From OLB7 sp966250335 (GTDB taxonomy: Bacteria; Bacteroidota; Ignavibacteria; OLB7): DNA of 39,089 nucleotides. The DNA lies in contig CBINGZ010000050.1 in the NCBI GenBank assembly GCA_966250335.1, positions 1 through 39,089 on the forward strand. The letters are read 5' to 3'. The first letter of the stretch is position 1. Every line of letters starts with the position of its first letter. Below, one piece after another: positions 24,793-33,489 of this stretch. Under the pieces are notes generated by a model. It was not told the DNA's origin. It ran no database searches and saw nothing but the letters and a program-made list of their open reading frames with translations. The translations under genes were made by a program, and so were the position numbers.

Positions 24793-26855
24793 GATCCTTC
24801 TTCCTTGATCGGGGTTCGTACTTCGATGATCACCGTGCGGCAGTGGGCCCGTCCCTCCGGCGTGGAGTAGGGAAACCGCTGTCGTTCCCCCCCTTCGTCG
24901 CTCACGATCAGCATGACGTTGCGGGGGATGTAGGTCCGGAAGATCCTCGCCGCTTCGCGCGCGCGCGCGTTCGCCAGGTCGCGATTATACGACGATTCCC
25001 CAAGCGAGTCGGTATAGCCGGTGAACCGGAGGAGGGCCCCCGCCTTGATGTTGGAGGAGATCGCCCGCAGAAGATGGTTGTCCGCCTCGCTCACCTTCCG
25101 GCTGTCGAAGTTGAAGAGGAGGAGCGAATAGGTCTCGACCAGACTGTCGTTCTCGAAAACGACACCGGTATCGCGGCGCGATGTGTAGCGCACATCGACG
25201 TCGCGCGGGACGATGGTCGCCTGCTGCCCGGCGCTGTCGCGGACGAGGAGACGGTAGGCCAGGCGCATCGGGAGCGTGGGAAGGTCGCCGGAGTCGCTGC
25301 GCCAGTTCCAGACGATCGAGTCGGGAAGGGCCGATCCCCCCCTGAACGCCTTCCACGGCCTGCGACTCTCCTTCACCTCCAGCAGCCACTCCTTCAGCCC
25401 CGCTTCCGTTTCCACCTTGGGATAGAAGGTGATCGCCGGGGGATTGGCGTCGCGCCGCGTATGGCGACGAACCACCGGGCCGGTGATGTTCGGCTCATCC
25501 GAACTGATCTCCACGCGCGAGTTCTCCTCGAACCCCTCGACCACCGTCTCGCGCGACGCATTCGGCGGCATCCCCCCGCCCCGCACGCTGATCCGCCGCG
25601 GGGAGATCTCCCAGACGTTGACGATATAATCGCGGATCGATTCGGCGCGGCGTTTCGTCAGCTCCCGGTCGCTCTCCCGCCCGTTGCGGTATCCCGTAAG
25701 GGTCAGCTTCGCGTCCGGATAGCGGGTCATCCGGTAGCCGATGATGTTGAGGATATGACGATAAACGTCGAGCGCGGAGCCGACCAGCTGGTCGTAGCCG
25801 AAATACTCACGCTCTCCCGTTGCGATACGTTTGTACCGCCCCTCCAGCTCGTAGCTGTTGTGAGCGAAGTAGACCTGATTGAGAAGCGGAAGATATTCGA
25901 TCGAATCGCTCTCCCGTATCGTCACCCGCACCGTATCGGGATCGGTGGTCATGACCGGTCTCAGGACCGGATTGCCGACGATCGGGGTGTCGGGAGGAAC
26001 TATCGGATCGGGAGGCTTCACGGAGTCGGGAGCCCGCTCCGCAGGGAACCCGAAGCGGAGAGCGAGACCGAACGTGAGAGAGGCGGAGCGGAGCGATCCA
26101 TCGGAAAGCTCCCCCGTGATCGGCAGAGAGAAGGAGATCTCCGGGGAGAGAAGCGAGGCGCGGGAGATGGGAACATCATACGAGGCTCCGGCCGTGGCCC
26201 CGAGGCTCAGAGGAGCCGGAGCGTGGATCTCTCCGCTCATGATCCTCTGCTCCCGCTTCCCTTCCGCGAAGAGGAGATCATCCGGAGCGACGGCGACCTG
26301 GGTGTAGGTTTCATCGAGGCCGAGCGTCCGCGCCAGGTCGAGACCGAGACGGAGACCGAAGCGCCCCGACACCGGATAGAGCACCCCGACCCCGAGATCG
26401 AGCGAGCTTCGCGTGACCGAGAGGACATTGCGGATGATCGCACGCGCCTGACCGACTCCCCCCGTCCCCAGCACCGGCCCCGCGTCGAACTCGCGCGTCA
26501 GCTCCCCCTTCTCCAGCAGCAGACCGAGCCGCGCCTGGAGCGTGAGTCCCGCGGCCGAGGGGAGTTCGAACAACCCGCCGAACGCCAGCCTGCTCCCCGC
26601 GCCGCCGTCGAAGTCGGTGCAATCCTCGAAACCGGGGATGGAGAGTGAGGAGAAGAGGAATGTCGGGCCGATCCCCCCGAAGGCTCCGAACCGGAACGGC
26701 GGAGGCGCGGCCGAACTATCGGGCTGCGCAAACGCCTCCGTCGCCGCGATCACAAGGATCGCGGCGCAGAGGAACGTCCATCCATATCGTTGACGTCGGC
26801 GCACGAATTGGTCGAAGGATCGAATCGGAAACCGGAGCGACACGGGAAGATGCAT
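24789..26855 (-). CDS. Outer-membrane protein with two OmpA-like domains
   Basis: This 688-residue protein has a signal peptide (WTFLCAAILVIAATEAFA, cleavage near 43), then a beta-strand-rich region (about 50-270) that looks like an outer-membrane barrel. A Pro-rich linker follows (about 278-300). There are two OmpA-C-like modules, at about 320-452 (VYFAHNSYELEG, LTLTGYRNGRESDRELTKRR) and 576-682 (LLFNFDSRKVSEAD, LRFTGYTDSLGESSYNRDLA). The second keeps the NxxLxxxRA-type peptidoglycan helix (YNRDLANARAREAARIF). Doubled OmpA modules separated by an extracytoplasmic domain are unusual but occur in this phylum. It overlaps the giant T9SS gene by 4 bp (GTGA), so it may anchor or organise that protein at the envelope. 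Confidence 0.87.
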   Translation of the reverse strand: MHLPVSLRFPIRSFDQFVRRRQRYGWTFLCAAILVIAATEAFAQPDSSAAPPPFRFGAFGGIGPTFLFSSLSIPGFEDCTDFDGGAGSRLAFGGLFELPSAAGLTLQARLGLLLEKGELTREFDAGPVLGTGGVGQARAIIRNVLSVTRSSLDLGVGVLYPVSGRFGLRLGLDLARTLGLDETYTQVAVAPDDLLFAEGKREQRIMSGEIHAPAPLSLGATAGASYDVPISRASLLSPEISFSLPITGELSDGSLRSASLTFGLALRFGFPAERAPDSVKPPDPIVPPDTPIVGNPVLRPVMTTDPDTVRVTIRESDSIEYLPLLNQVYFAHNSYELEGRYKRIATGEREYFGYDQLVGSALDVYRHILNIIGYRMTRYPDAKLTLTGYRNGRESDRELTKRRAESIRDYIVNVWEISPRRISVRGGGMPPNASRETVVEGFEENSRVEISSDEPNITGPVVRRHTRRDANPPAITFYPKVETEAGLKEWLLEVKESRRPWKAFRGGSALPDSIVWNWRSDSGDLPTLPMRLAYRLLVRDSAGQQATIVPRDVDVRYTSRRDTGVVFENDSLVETYSLLLFNFDSRKVSEADNHLLRAISSNIKAGALLRFTGYTDSLGESSYNRDLANARAREAARIFRTYIPRNVMLIVSDEGGERQRFPYSTPEGRAHCRTVIIEVRTPIKEEGS

Positions 26856-26935
26856 CGGGAATCGTTATCCGGAAACTGCCGTACGAATCCGCATAATCGT
26901 TCCCCGGCGTCATCCGTTCCGGGACCGATGTTCCG

Positions 26936-29011
26936 TCAGGCCGGCACGCCGAGCGTCAGCAGGAGAAACGCGTATTCGAACGCCAGGTCACGCAGATAAT
27001 CGTACCGACCGGAGGGACCGCCGTGCCCGGCTCCCATGTCGGTTTTCAGCAGAAGAAGGTTGTCGTCGGTCTTGAGCACACGAAGCTTCGCCACCCATTT
27101 CGCCGGCTCCCAGTAGGAGACACGCGGGTCGTTGAGCCCCGCCGTCACGAGAATGTTCGGGTACTCCTGCGCCGCGACGTTGTCGTACGGCGAATACGAT
27201 CGGATATACTCGTAGAAGACCTTGTCCCCCGGATTCCCCCACTCCTCGTACTCCCCGACGGTCAGCGGGAGCGACGGATCGGACATCGTGTTGACCACAT
27301 CGACGAACGGCACATTGGCGATGACCGACGCGAAGAGATCGGGCCGCATGTTGATGACGGCGCCCATCAGCAGTCCTCCGGCGCTTCCCCCCTTGATCGA
27401 GAGCCGCGAAGGGGAGGTGTATCCCCGTTCGATCAGCATCTCGGCAGAGGAGATGAAATCGGTGAACGTGTTCTTCTTGTTCAGGAACTTCCCCTGTTCA
27501 TACCAGGCGCGTCCCATCTCCTCCCCCCCGCGGATATGGGCGATGGCGTAGACGAACCCGCGGTCGAGCAGGCTGAGGATATTGGAGGAAAATATCGGAT
27601 CGATACTGTGACCGTAGGAGCCGTAGCCGTAGAGGAGCGCCGGGTTCCCGCCGTCGAGCCGGATATCGCGCCGATGGACCAGCGAGACCGGGACCTCCAC
27701 GCCGTCGGGCGCCTTCGCGAACAATCTCTCGGTATGATAGAGTGAGGGATCGAACTCCCCCAGCACCTCGGTACGCTTCAGCAGCTCCGAGTTCCTCGTC
27801 CTGAAGTCGAACGAGTAGACCGACATCGGCGTGACCAGCGAGGTGTAGAGGAACCTGTACGTCTCCGTATCGAATTCGACGTTCCGCTCCGGTATCACAG
27901 TGTAGACCGTCTCCGGATGCTCGATGTAATAGTCGCTCCCATCCTCCAGACCGAGCACGCGGAACCGTGTGGTTCCCCTGTGCCGTTCCATCACCATCAG
28001 AACATCCTTGAACTCGTCGACGTCCAGAATGCGCGTGTCGGCGCGATGCGGGATGATCTCGACCCAGTTCTCCTTCCCCGGAGCGTCGACCGGCGTACGG
28101 ACCAGCCGGAAGTTGACGGCATCGTCGTTGGTGACCAGATAGAAGAACTCTCCATGATGAGCGGCGCCGTACTCGACCCCGTTCACGCGCGGCTGAAGGA
28201 CCCTGAAGGCCCCCTCCGGCTCGTCGGCAGAGAGAACCCGCACTTCGGAGGTGATCTGGCTGTGCGATCCGAGCAGAATAAATCGTTCGCTTCGCGATGT
28301 ATGAACCGAGAGGATGTAGGCTTCATCCTCTTCGTGGAAGACCATCTCATCGCCGGTCGGGTCATCCCCCAGTCTGTGCCTGAAGAGCTTGAACGGACGC
28401 CGCGCATCATCGAGCGTGATGTAGAAGAGGGTGGCGCCGTCGTTCCCCCAGGCGATGTTGCCGGAGGTGCCCTGGATCGATTCCGGGAAGAGCTCTCCGG
28501 TCTCCAGGTTCACGATCCGGAGTGTGAAGCGCTCGTCGCCGCTCGTCTCGGCCGCGTAGGCCAGCAGCCGCTGGTCGGGGGTGAGACGCATCGCGGCGAG
28601 TCTGAAGTAGGAATGTCCCTCCGCCAGCGCGTTCTCATCCAGGATGATCTGTTCGGCGGCCTCCGGGTCGAAGGCGCCGTCGGGACCGGCGGGCTTCCTG
28701 CAGTGGATGGAGTACTGCTTCCCCTCCTCGGTCCGGGAGTAGTAGTAATAGCTCTTTTTCCGATACGGCACCGAGAGATCGGTCTGGTTGATCCGACCGA
28801 GCATCTCGTCGTAGAGCCGCTCCCGCATCTCGCGCGTCGGGTTCATCACCGCCTCGGTGTAGGCGTTCTCCGCCTCCAGGTAGGCGATGACCTCCGGATC
28901 GCTCCTCTCCCTGAGCCAGAAGTAGTCGTCGGTTCTTGTATCGTCGTGAGCCGTCAGCACGTTCTGAATCACACGCGCCGTCGGCGGTCCTATCGTATTG
29001 AGCCCTTCCAT
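26936..29011 (-). CDS. S9A-family oligopeptidase (oligopeptidase B-like)
   Basis: This 691-residue serine peptidase has an N-terminal seven-bladed propeller (about 75-420) and a C-terminal alpha/beta-hydrolase. The catalytic triad is readable: Ser543 in GGSAGG, Asp628 in GLNDPRV and His663 in GAGHGG. YGYGSYG, AHIRGGEEMGRAWYEQGK and GEYEEWGNP are family markers that favour oligopeptidase B over prolyl oligopeptidase. It has no signal peptide, so it should cut peptides (often after Arg/Lys) in the cytoplasm. The ATG at 29011 has AAGGGACG upstream. The gene follows the DUF885 peptidase by 18 bp, suggesting a joint peptide-use operon. Confidence 0.95.
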   Translation of the reverse strand: MEGLNTIGPPTARVIQNVLTAHDDTRTDDYFWLRERSDPEVIAYLEAENAYTEAVMNPTREMRERLYDEMLGRINQTDLSVPYRKKSYYYYSRTEEGKQYSIHCRKPAGPDGAFDPEAAEQIILDENALAEGHSYFRLAAMRLTPDQRLLAYAAETSGDERFTLRIVNLETGELFPESIQGTSGNIAWGNDGATLFYITLDDARRPFKLFRHRLGDDPTGDEMVFHEEDEAYILSVHTSRSERFILLGSHSQITSEVRVLSADEPEGAFRVLQPRVNGVEYGAAHHGEFFYLVTNDDAVNFRLVRTPVDAPGKENWVEIIPHRADTRILDVDEFKDVLMVMERHRGTTRFRVLGLEDGSDYYIEHPETVYTVIPERNVEFDTETYRFLYTSLVTPMSVYSFDFRTRNSELLKRTEVLGEFDPSLYHTERLFAKAPDGVEVPVSLVHRRDIRLDGGNPALLYGYGSYGHSIDPIFSSNILSLLDRGFVYAIAHIRGGEEMGRAWYEQGKFLNKKNTFTDFISSAEMLIERGYTSPSRLSIKGGSAGGLLMGAVINMRPDLFASVIANVPFVDVVNTMSDPSLPLTVGEYEEWGNPGDKVFYEYIRSYSPYDNVAAQEYPNILVTAGLNDPRVSYWEPAKWVAKLRVLKTDDNLLLLKTDMGAGHGGPSGRYDYLRDLAFEYAFLLLTLGVPA

Positions 29012-29029
29012 GAAAACGTCCCTTTTCCG

Positions 29030-30835
29030 TTATGATCCTGCGCTTTGTTTCTGCGCCACCCAGTTCCTCACGTTCGCCTCGAGCGCGTCCAGCGGCAGCG
29101 CGCCGCTGCCGAGAACCGTATCGTGGAAGCCACGGATATCGAAGGCGTCGCCGAGTTCGCGCTCCGCGTAGGCACGCAGTTCCCTGATCTTCAGCTCACC
29201 GATCTTGTAGGCGAGCGCCTGGCCGGGCCAGGTGATGTAGCGGTCGACCTCCACTTCGATATCGTGGTCGGTCTTCCCGGTATTTTCCTTGAAATATCGT
29301 ATTGCCTGATCACGGCTCCAGCCGAGTTCGTGGATGCCGACATCGACCACCAGCCGCACCGCCCGCCACATCTCGTAGGTGAGCTGGCCGAACTTCGAGT
29401 AGGGGTCCTTGTAGAATCCCATCTCCGTTCCCAGGCTTTCGGAGTAGAGCCCCCACCCTTCCACGAAGGCGGTATAGCCCCCTTCCTGCCTGAACATGGG
29501 GAGACCTTCAAGCTCCTGCGCTATGGCGATCTGGAGGTGATGACCGGGGACAGCCTCATGAAGCGCCAGCGCCTCCATCTCCCATTTCGGCCGGGCCTTC
29601 AGGTTGTAGGTGTTGGCGTAGAAATATCCGGGACGGCCCGCCTCCAGTGAACCGGGGTTGTAGTAGGCGGTCGTCTGCGATTTCTCGGAATACGACGGAA
29701 TCGGGATCACCCCGTACGGCAGTCTCGGCAGCCTGCCGAAGAGACGGATCAGTTCGGGATCGGCGCGCTTGCATATATCGCGATAGCCCGCAAGCAGGCT
29801 TTCGGCGTCCTTATGGAAGAATTGCGGATCGGTCCGGAGGAAATCGAGGAACTCCTGGAAGGAGCCCTTGAAACCGGTGGTTGCGATCACCTTCTCCATC
29901 TCCCCCCGTATTCTGGCGACCTCCTTCAACCCGATCTCGTGGATCTCCCCCGGGGAGAGGTTCGTGGTCGTCTGGCGCCGCACCGCGCTGGCGTACCACT
30001 CATGCCCGTCGGGCATGGCGCTCATGCCGATCGTCTCACGGGCTCCGGGGATATAGACGTCGGCGACGAAATCGTGCAGCCGCTTCACGGCGGGTTGCAG
30101 CATCGTGCGATAGATTTCGACCGCCTCGGCGCGCAGTTTCTCATGCCGGCCCGAATCGACGGTCGACGGGAACTTCCTGAACGACATGAGGAGGGGCGAA
30201 TCGAGCGGGTCGTCGGCAAGGAGCGCCTCGATCTGCGCGGGAACATCTCGTAGAACGATCCGTGGAGGAGTGATGCCGCGCCGCAGTCCCTCCTTCATCA
30301 GCTCCATATCCTGATCGATGACGGCCGGAAGCCCGCGAAGTCTGCTCAGGATATCGTCGTAGGTGACGCCCGAGCTTGTCGACATCGCGAGGAGAAGGCT
30401 CGGGGCCGACTGATGGATGCCGCCGAGCTGATTGAGCGCCATGTATTCGCCGTGGAAGCGTTCGTCGGCGATCCCCTGTTCCAGATCGCGCCGGAAGAGA
30501 TCGTAGCTCAGTCGGTCGACGTCGTTGAGAGCGGTTCGATCGATCGCATCGAGAGCTTTGAGTGTGTTCCGCGCAACCTCCCGGCGGCTCTGCATGGCGG
30601 CCTGCGAATTATCGGTCCAGCGGCCGTGTCCCCCATGCCAGCCGACCCATGTACCCCATTCGGGATATTCGTTCATGTTCCGGGTCCAGTCGGCATCGAA
30701 GAGCCGCTGAAGCCGTGCCGAATCGGTGGTCGCGGCGTCGCCGGTGATCCCCACGGACCCGCCGCCGCCGTGCTGCGCCACGGCGGCTGTCGATACGGCG
30801 AGCGTCAGCAGAAGACGGAGAGATGCGTGCCTCAT
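29030..30835 (-). CDS. DUF885 family putative zinc metallopeptidase
   Basis: This 601-residue protein has an N-terminal signal peptide (LRLLLTLAVSTAAVA, cleavage before QHGG). A long helical DUF885 domain covers the rest. The metal-site candidates are HEAVPGHH (426-433) and EGWGLY (459-464), the signature of this family, whose characterised relatives are peptidases. A periplasmic or lipid-free exported location is expected. It is directly upstream of the cytoplasmic S9A oligopeptidase, consistent with stepwise peptide degradation on both sides of the inner membrane. A TATATTTA promoter-like box lies 44 bp upstream of the ATG. Confidence 0.93.
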   Translation of the reverse strand: MRHASLRLLLTLAVSTAAVAQHGGGGSVGITGDAATTDSARLQRLFDADWTRNMNEYPEWGTWVGWHGGHGRWTDNSQAAMQSRREVARNTLKALDAIDRTALNDVDRLSYDLFRRDLEQGIADERFHGEYMALNQLGGIHQSAPSLLLAMSTSSGVTYDDILSRLRGLPAVIDQDMELMKEGLRRGITPPRIVLRDVPAQIEALLADDPLDSPLLMSFRKFPSTVDSGRHEKLRAEAVEIYRTMLQPAVKRLHDFVADVYIPGARETIGMSAMPDGHEWYASAVRRQTTTNLSPGEIHEIGLKEVARIRGEMEKVIATTGFKGSFQEFLDFLRTDPQFFHKDAESLLAGYRDICKRADPELIRLFGRLPRLPYGVIPIPSYSEKSQTTAYYNPGSLEAGRPGYFYANTYNLKARPKWEMEALALHEAVPGHHLQIAIAQELEGLPMFRQEGGYTAFVEGWGLYSESLGTEMGFYKDPYSKFGQLTYEMWRAVRLVVDVGIHELGWSRDQAIRYFKENTGKTDHDIEVEVDRYITWPGQALAYKIGELKIRELRAYAERELGDAFDIRGFHDTVLGSGALPLDALEANVRNWVAQKQSAGS

Positions 30836-30878
30836 CTGAATCGGTGTTGGATTCCGGAAAAGGAGCTGAATTCGGCGG

Positions 30879-30886
30879 TAAATATA
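30879..30886 (-). promoter_or_regulatory. TATATTTA -7-type box before the DUF885 gene
   Basis: On the minus strand TATATTTACCGCCGAA closely matches the sequence upstream of lrp/asnC (TATATTTGCCGCCGAA, 408-423), including the eight bases after the box. No TTG is found about 19 nt upstream, so this would be a weaker promoter of the same type. Confidence 0.45.
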
Positions 30887-30901
30887 CGCAGGAACGGGGC
30901 C

Positions 30902-31567
30902 TCAGCGCGGCGCGGCCCTGTTGATCTGAAGGTTGAAGTCGGGAGAGCCGACGGCGCCGTAGAGCCGCACCCAGAGCGGAAGCCACATCTCCGTCCCGCG
31001 CGCGGTGGTGATATCTCCCAGATCGATAATGTTTTCCCTCTTCCAGCCGAACCAGTCGACGAGGAAGCCTTTCACGCTCTCCTTTGCCTCGGCATCGTTC
31101 CCTCCCACGAACACGTTGTGATCGCCGGCGACGAGCGAGGGATCGGCCATGACGGCGCAGGTCATGGTGTTCAGCGTCTTGACGACCTTCGCGCCGGGAA
31201 ACTCGCGCTGGATCTGTTCGCCCAGGGAATCGGTGTTGCAGACGGTGAGTGACGGAGGAAAGCCCTGCGAGAAGTCGAGCGGGTTGGAGATGTCGAGGAG
31301 GATCTTCCCTTCCAGGTTCTCCGCCCCCGCCAGCCCGAGCGCCTCGAGCGAGGCCGAGCCCTTGGTGCAGTTGAGAACCACATCACCGAACGCCGCGGCC
31401 TCGGCAAATGTGCCGACCGAGGCTCCATCGCCCGCCGACTCCGCCCACCCCATCCCCTTCTCGCTCTCCCGCGTGCGTGATCCCATCATGACCTGATGTC
31501 CCCCCTGTACAAGCCGGGTTCCGAGCGCGGCGCCGACGACGCCGGTTCCAAGGATTGCGATCTTCAT
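30902..31567 (-). CDS. NADPH-dependent F420 reductase-like / NAD(P)-binding protein
   Basis: This 221-residue Rossmann protein starts MKIAILGTGVVGAALGTRLV, with the dinucleotide loop GTGVVG at 7-12. VMMGSRTRESEKG follows; the Ser-Arg after the second strand suits an NADP phosphate. LNCTKGSASLEAL, LLDISNPLDFSQG and VVKTLNTMTCAVMADP match the F420-dependent NADP reductase family (COG2085). Many bacterial members act without F420, and no F420-synthesis gene is in the window, so the true partner is open. The ATG at 31567 has GGAG 6 nt upstream. It ends 66 bp before the DUF885 start. Confidence 0.88.
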   Translation of the reverse strand: MKIAILGTGVVGAALGTRLVQGGHQVMMGSRTRESEKGMGWAESAGDGASVGTFAEAAAFGDVVLNCTKGSASLEALGLAGAENLEGKILLDISNPLDFSQGFPPSLTVCNTDSLGEQIQREFPGAKVVKTLNTMTCAVMADPSLVAGDHNVFVGGNDAEAKESVKGFLVDWFGWKRENIIDLGDITTARGTEMWLPLWVRLYGAVGSPDFNLQINRAAPR

Positions 31568-31798
31568 GGTTGCTCCTGTTGGTTGTGTCCGCTTCGTTCT
31601 TCGTTGAATGAGAACGGGTGCAATCTACGGCGGCAACAGGAGTCGAAATATCAACCGGTAGTTTTCCTCCACAAAACTTTTGCAGGCGTCGGTATTGATC
31701 AGCGACCACGGTCACATCGAACGATATCGCCTGCGAAGTTCACCATCCTGCTCCGGAGGCGAACCCACACTATCCCTCCCTTGAATCAACAATACGAT

Positions 31799-32278
31799 CT
31801 AATTAATATAGATGAACTCCATCCCCTCGGTCGGCAGCGGGAGCTTGATATATGTGCCGGCTTCGAAGATCGGGCTGTGATCCGTCAGGAACGTTCCGCT
31901 TGCATAGGGGATCAGAATGGCCCCGGCGAACGGGGTAGCGGTGAGGCCGTAATGATGCGTCTTCTTCGTTCTGTCGAAGAGATAGGTCGGGCCGATATCC
32001 GCCCCGACGAGCCTGTACGATCCCTGCGCGCCGAGATGGAGTTTGGTGAAGGTGGGAGTGTAATCGAGATCGAGAACGAACCCCTTGGAGGAGAGCTCGT
32101 CGTTGATGAAGGTGAAGCTGAATTCCAGTCCCCATGTGAAGCCGCCTCCCTCCCCGAACGTGTATCCCAGCTTGACTCCGGGGCTGACGCATCTATACCA
32201 GTCCGACTGCGCATGAGCCGGGATGAAGGCGACGACCACGACTACGGCAGTTGCGATGACGATTGCCCGGATACTCAT
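31799..32278 (-). CDS. Small outer-membrane beta-barrel-like protein, copy 2
   Basis: This 159-residue protein has a signal peptide (MSIRAIVIATAVVVVVAFIP, cut after AHA) and then alternating beta-strands typical of a small barrel: VKLGYTFGEGGGFTWGLEFS, VLDLDYTPTFTKLHLGAQGS, IGPTYLFDRTKKTHHYGLTA and PIFEAGTYIKLP. It is a close paralogue of the gene at 32479-32955, with the same strand order and the same FDRTK and PTFTKLH blocks. I do not know a function. The start is fixed by the signal peptide and by the conserved ATTATG context shared with its paralogue. The downstream gene is 231 bp away. Confidence 0.8.
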   Translation of the reverse strand: MSIRAIVIATAVVVVVAFIPAHAQSDWYRCVSPGVKLGYTFGEGGGFTWGLEFSFTFINDELSSKGFVLDLDYTPTFTKLHLGAQGSYRLVGADIGPTYLFDRTKKTHHYGLTATPFAGAILIPYASGTFLTDHSPIFEAGTYIKLPLPTEGMEFIYIN

Positions 32279-32478
32279 AATCGTTCGACGATACTTGTAT
32301 GGATGCTCGTTCGTATATGTCCGCCGCAGGCCGGCGGCCCCCACGTTCCGCCTCATCGACATCCATCTTCAGGGGACGTAACGGAAGCATGTGGCGGCGG
32401 AACGAAGACGACTGAGACATACCATTCTTCCCTTTCGACGAAGAGCATGACGGCGCCCGGAATCATATCGATTTCGTT

Positions 32479-32955
32479 CTAATGGAAATCGAGGAAGAGC
32501 CCTCCTGCGGTCGGCATCGGCAGCTTGCCGTAGGCGCCGGCCTCAAAGATCGGGTCGCGATCCACCAGGTACGTGCCGCTGACATAGGGCATCAGGAGGG
32601 CTCCCACGAACGGTGTGGCGGTCACACCGAAATGATGGGTCCCCTTCGTTCTGTCGAAGAGGAGGGTCGGGCCGATCTCCCCCCCGACGAACAGGTACGA
32701 TATCTGGCCGCCGACGTGCAGTTTGGTGAACGTGGGGGTGAAATCGAGATCGAGGACAACCCCGTGGGAGGAATATTCCAGATCGGTAAGGGTGTAGCTG
32801 AGCTCCACCCCCCAGGTGAAGCCGCCCCCCTCTCCGAACGTGTATCCCAGTTTGATCCCGGGATTGACGTAATCGTGCCAGGTCTCCTGCGCCCGTGCCG
32901 GAATAAAGGCAAACAGAAGTATTGCTGCGGCGATGGTGACGGCTCGGATGTTCAT
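32479..32955 (-). CDS. Small outer-membrane beta-barrel-like protein, copy 1
   Basis: This 158-residue paralogue of the gene at 31799-32278 has a signal peptide (MNIRAVTIAAAILLFAFIP, cut after ARA). It is followed by IKLGYTFGEGGGFTWGVELS, VLDLDFTPTFTKLHVGGQIS, LFDRTKGTHHFGVTATPF and PIFEAGAYGKLPMPTAG. A weak GGAG lies about 11 nt before the ATG. The frame is open far upstream to 33324, but that extension is read from repeat DNA and has no protein character. The function is unknown. Confidence 0.8.
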   Translation of the reverse strand: MNIRAVTIAAAILLFAFIPARAQETWHDYVNPGIKLGYTFGEGGGFTWGVELSYTLTDLEYSSHGVVLDLDFTPTFTKLHVGGQISYLFVGGEIGPTLLFDRTKGTHHFGVTATPFVGALLMPYVSGTYLVDRDPIFEAGAYGKLPMPTAGGLFLDFH

Positions 32956-33100
32956 AATCGTTCTCCGCGATCTCATATTCTCTTCCACACCCGCCGAAGG
33001 TCGGCGACATCGGCGTTCAACATCATCGACATCCATCTCCCGGAAACGTAACGGGAGCGCATTGTGCAGATATGAGTGAGATCGAAGCAGAAGTGGTGAG

Positions 33101-33190
33101 AACGAAGACGACCGAAACGAAGACGACCGAAACGAAGACGACCGAAACGAAGACGACCGAAACGGAGACGACCGAAACGGAGACGACCGA
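33101..33190. repeat. Six tandem copies of a 15-bp repeat
   Basis: The unit AACGAAGACGACCGA occurs four times (33101-33160), followed by two copies with a single A-to-G change (AACGGAGACGACCGA, 33161-33190). Because 15 is a multiple of 3, all frames stay open. A 58-residue plus-strand ORF (33072-33248, TKTTE repeats) results, but it has no well-placed ribosome-binding site. Confidence 0.9.
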
Positions 33191-33219
33191 GTCGAGAAAT
33201 GAGGAACAACCACCGATAT

Positions 33220-33394
33220 CGGCTCCCGCAGGGAGCACCGGCATGTAGCCCGGCACGATACAAATGTCTTTACGCGACGCAGGTGCGTACCGGTCTTCGT
33301 TTCCGCAGAAGGGAAGACCGGCACGCACCTGCGTCGCTAAAGATTATTATGGGGAAATGCCGCTGCTACATCCGGTTCGCCCCTACAGGGCCGG
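33220..33394. repeat. Long imperfect inverted repeat (about 80-nt arms)
   Basis: The inner arms at 33268-33298 and 33313-33342 are complementary over 30 positions, with one mismatch and one extra base (left arm begins CTTTACGCGACGCAGGTGCG). Outer arms 33237-33255 and 33358-33376 also pair (ACCGGCATGTAGC versus ACCGGATGTAGC). Weaker similarity extends to both ends. The loop is 14 nt. No gene, transposase or T-run is attached. It looks like two inverted copies of a short interspersed element. Confidence 0.8.
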
Positions 33395-33489
33395 AAGAGG
33401 GTGCGGGGGTCGTTGATCCTCACATTGCAGCGCACATATCAACATCCCGACACGACACAAGCCGCGTCCTTCAATTGCGGCCCTGCTCG

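Larger units (their letters stand above)
31799..33065 (-). repeat. Tandem duplication of the small barrel gene with its leader
   Basis: The two units (about 31799-32390 and 32479-33065) are similar through the CDS and about 110 bp upstream. CATCGACATCCATCT at 32349 and 33026, and GGxxACGTAACGGxAGC just after, are conserved. The reading frames differ in the leader, so the conservation there is regulatory or recent rather than coding. Confidence 0.75.

Noticed and set aside
33101..33190. 15-bp repeats as a CRISPR or iteron array
   Set aside because: The units are too short for CRISPR and have no spacers. No replication gene is nearby and the window looks chromosomal.
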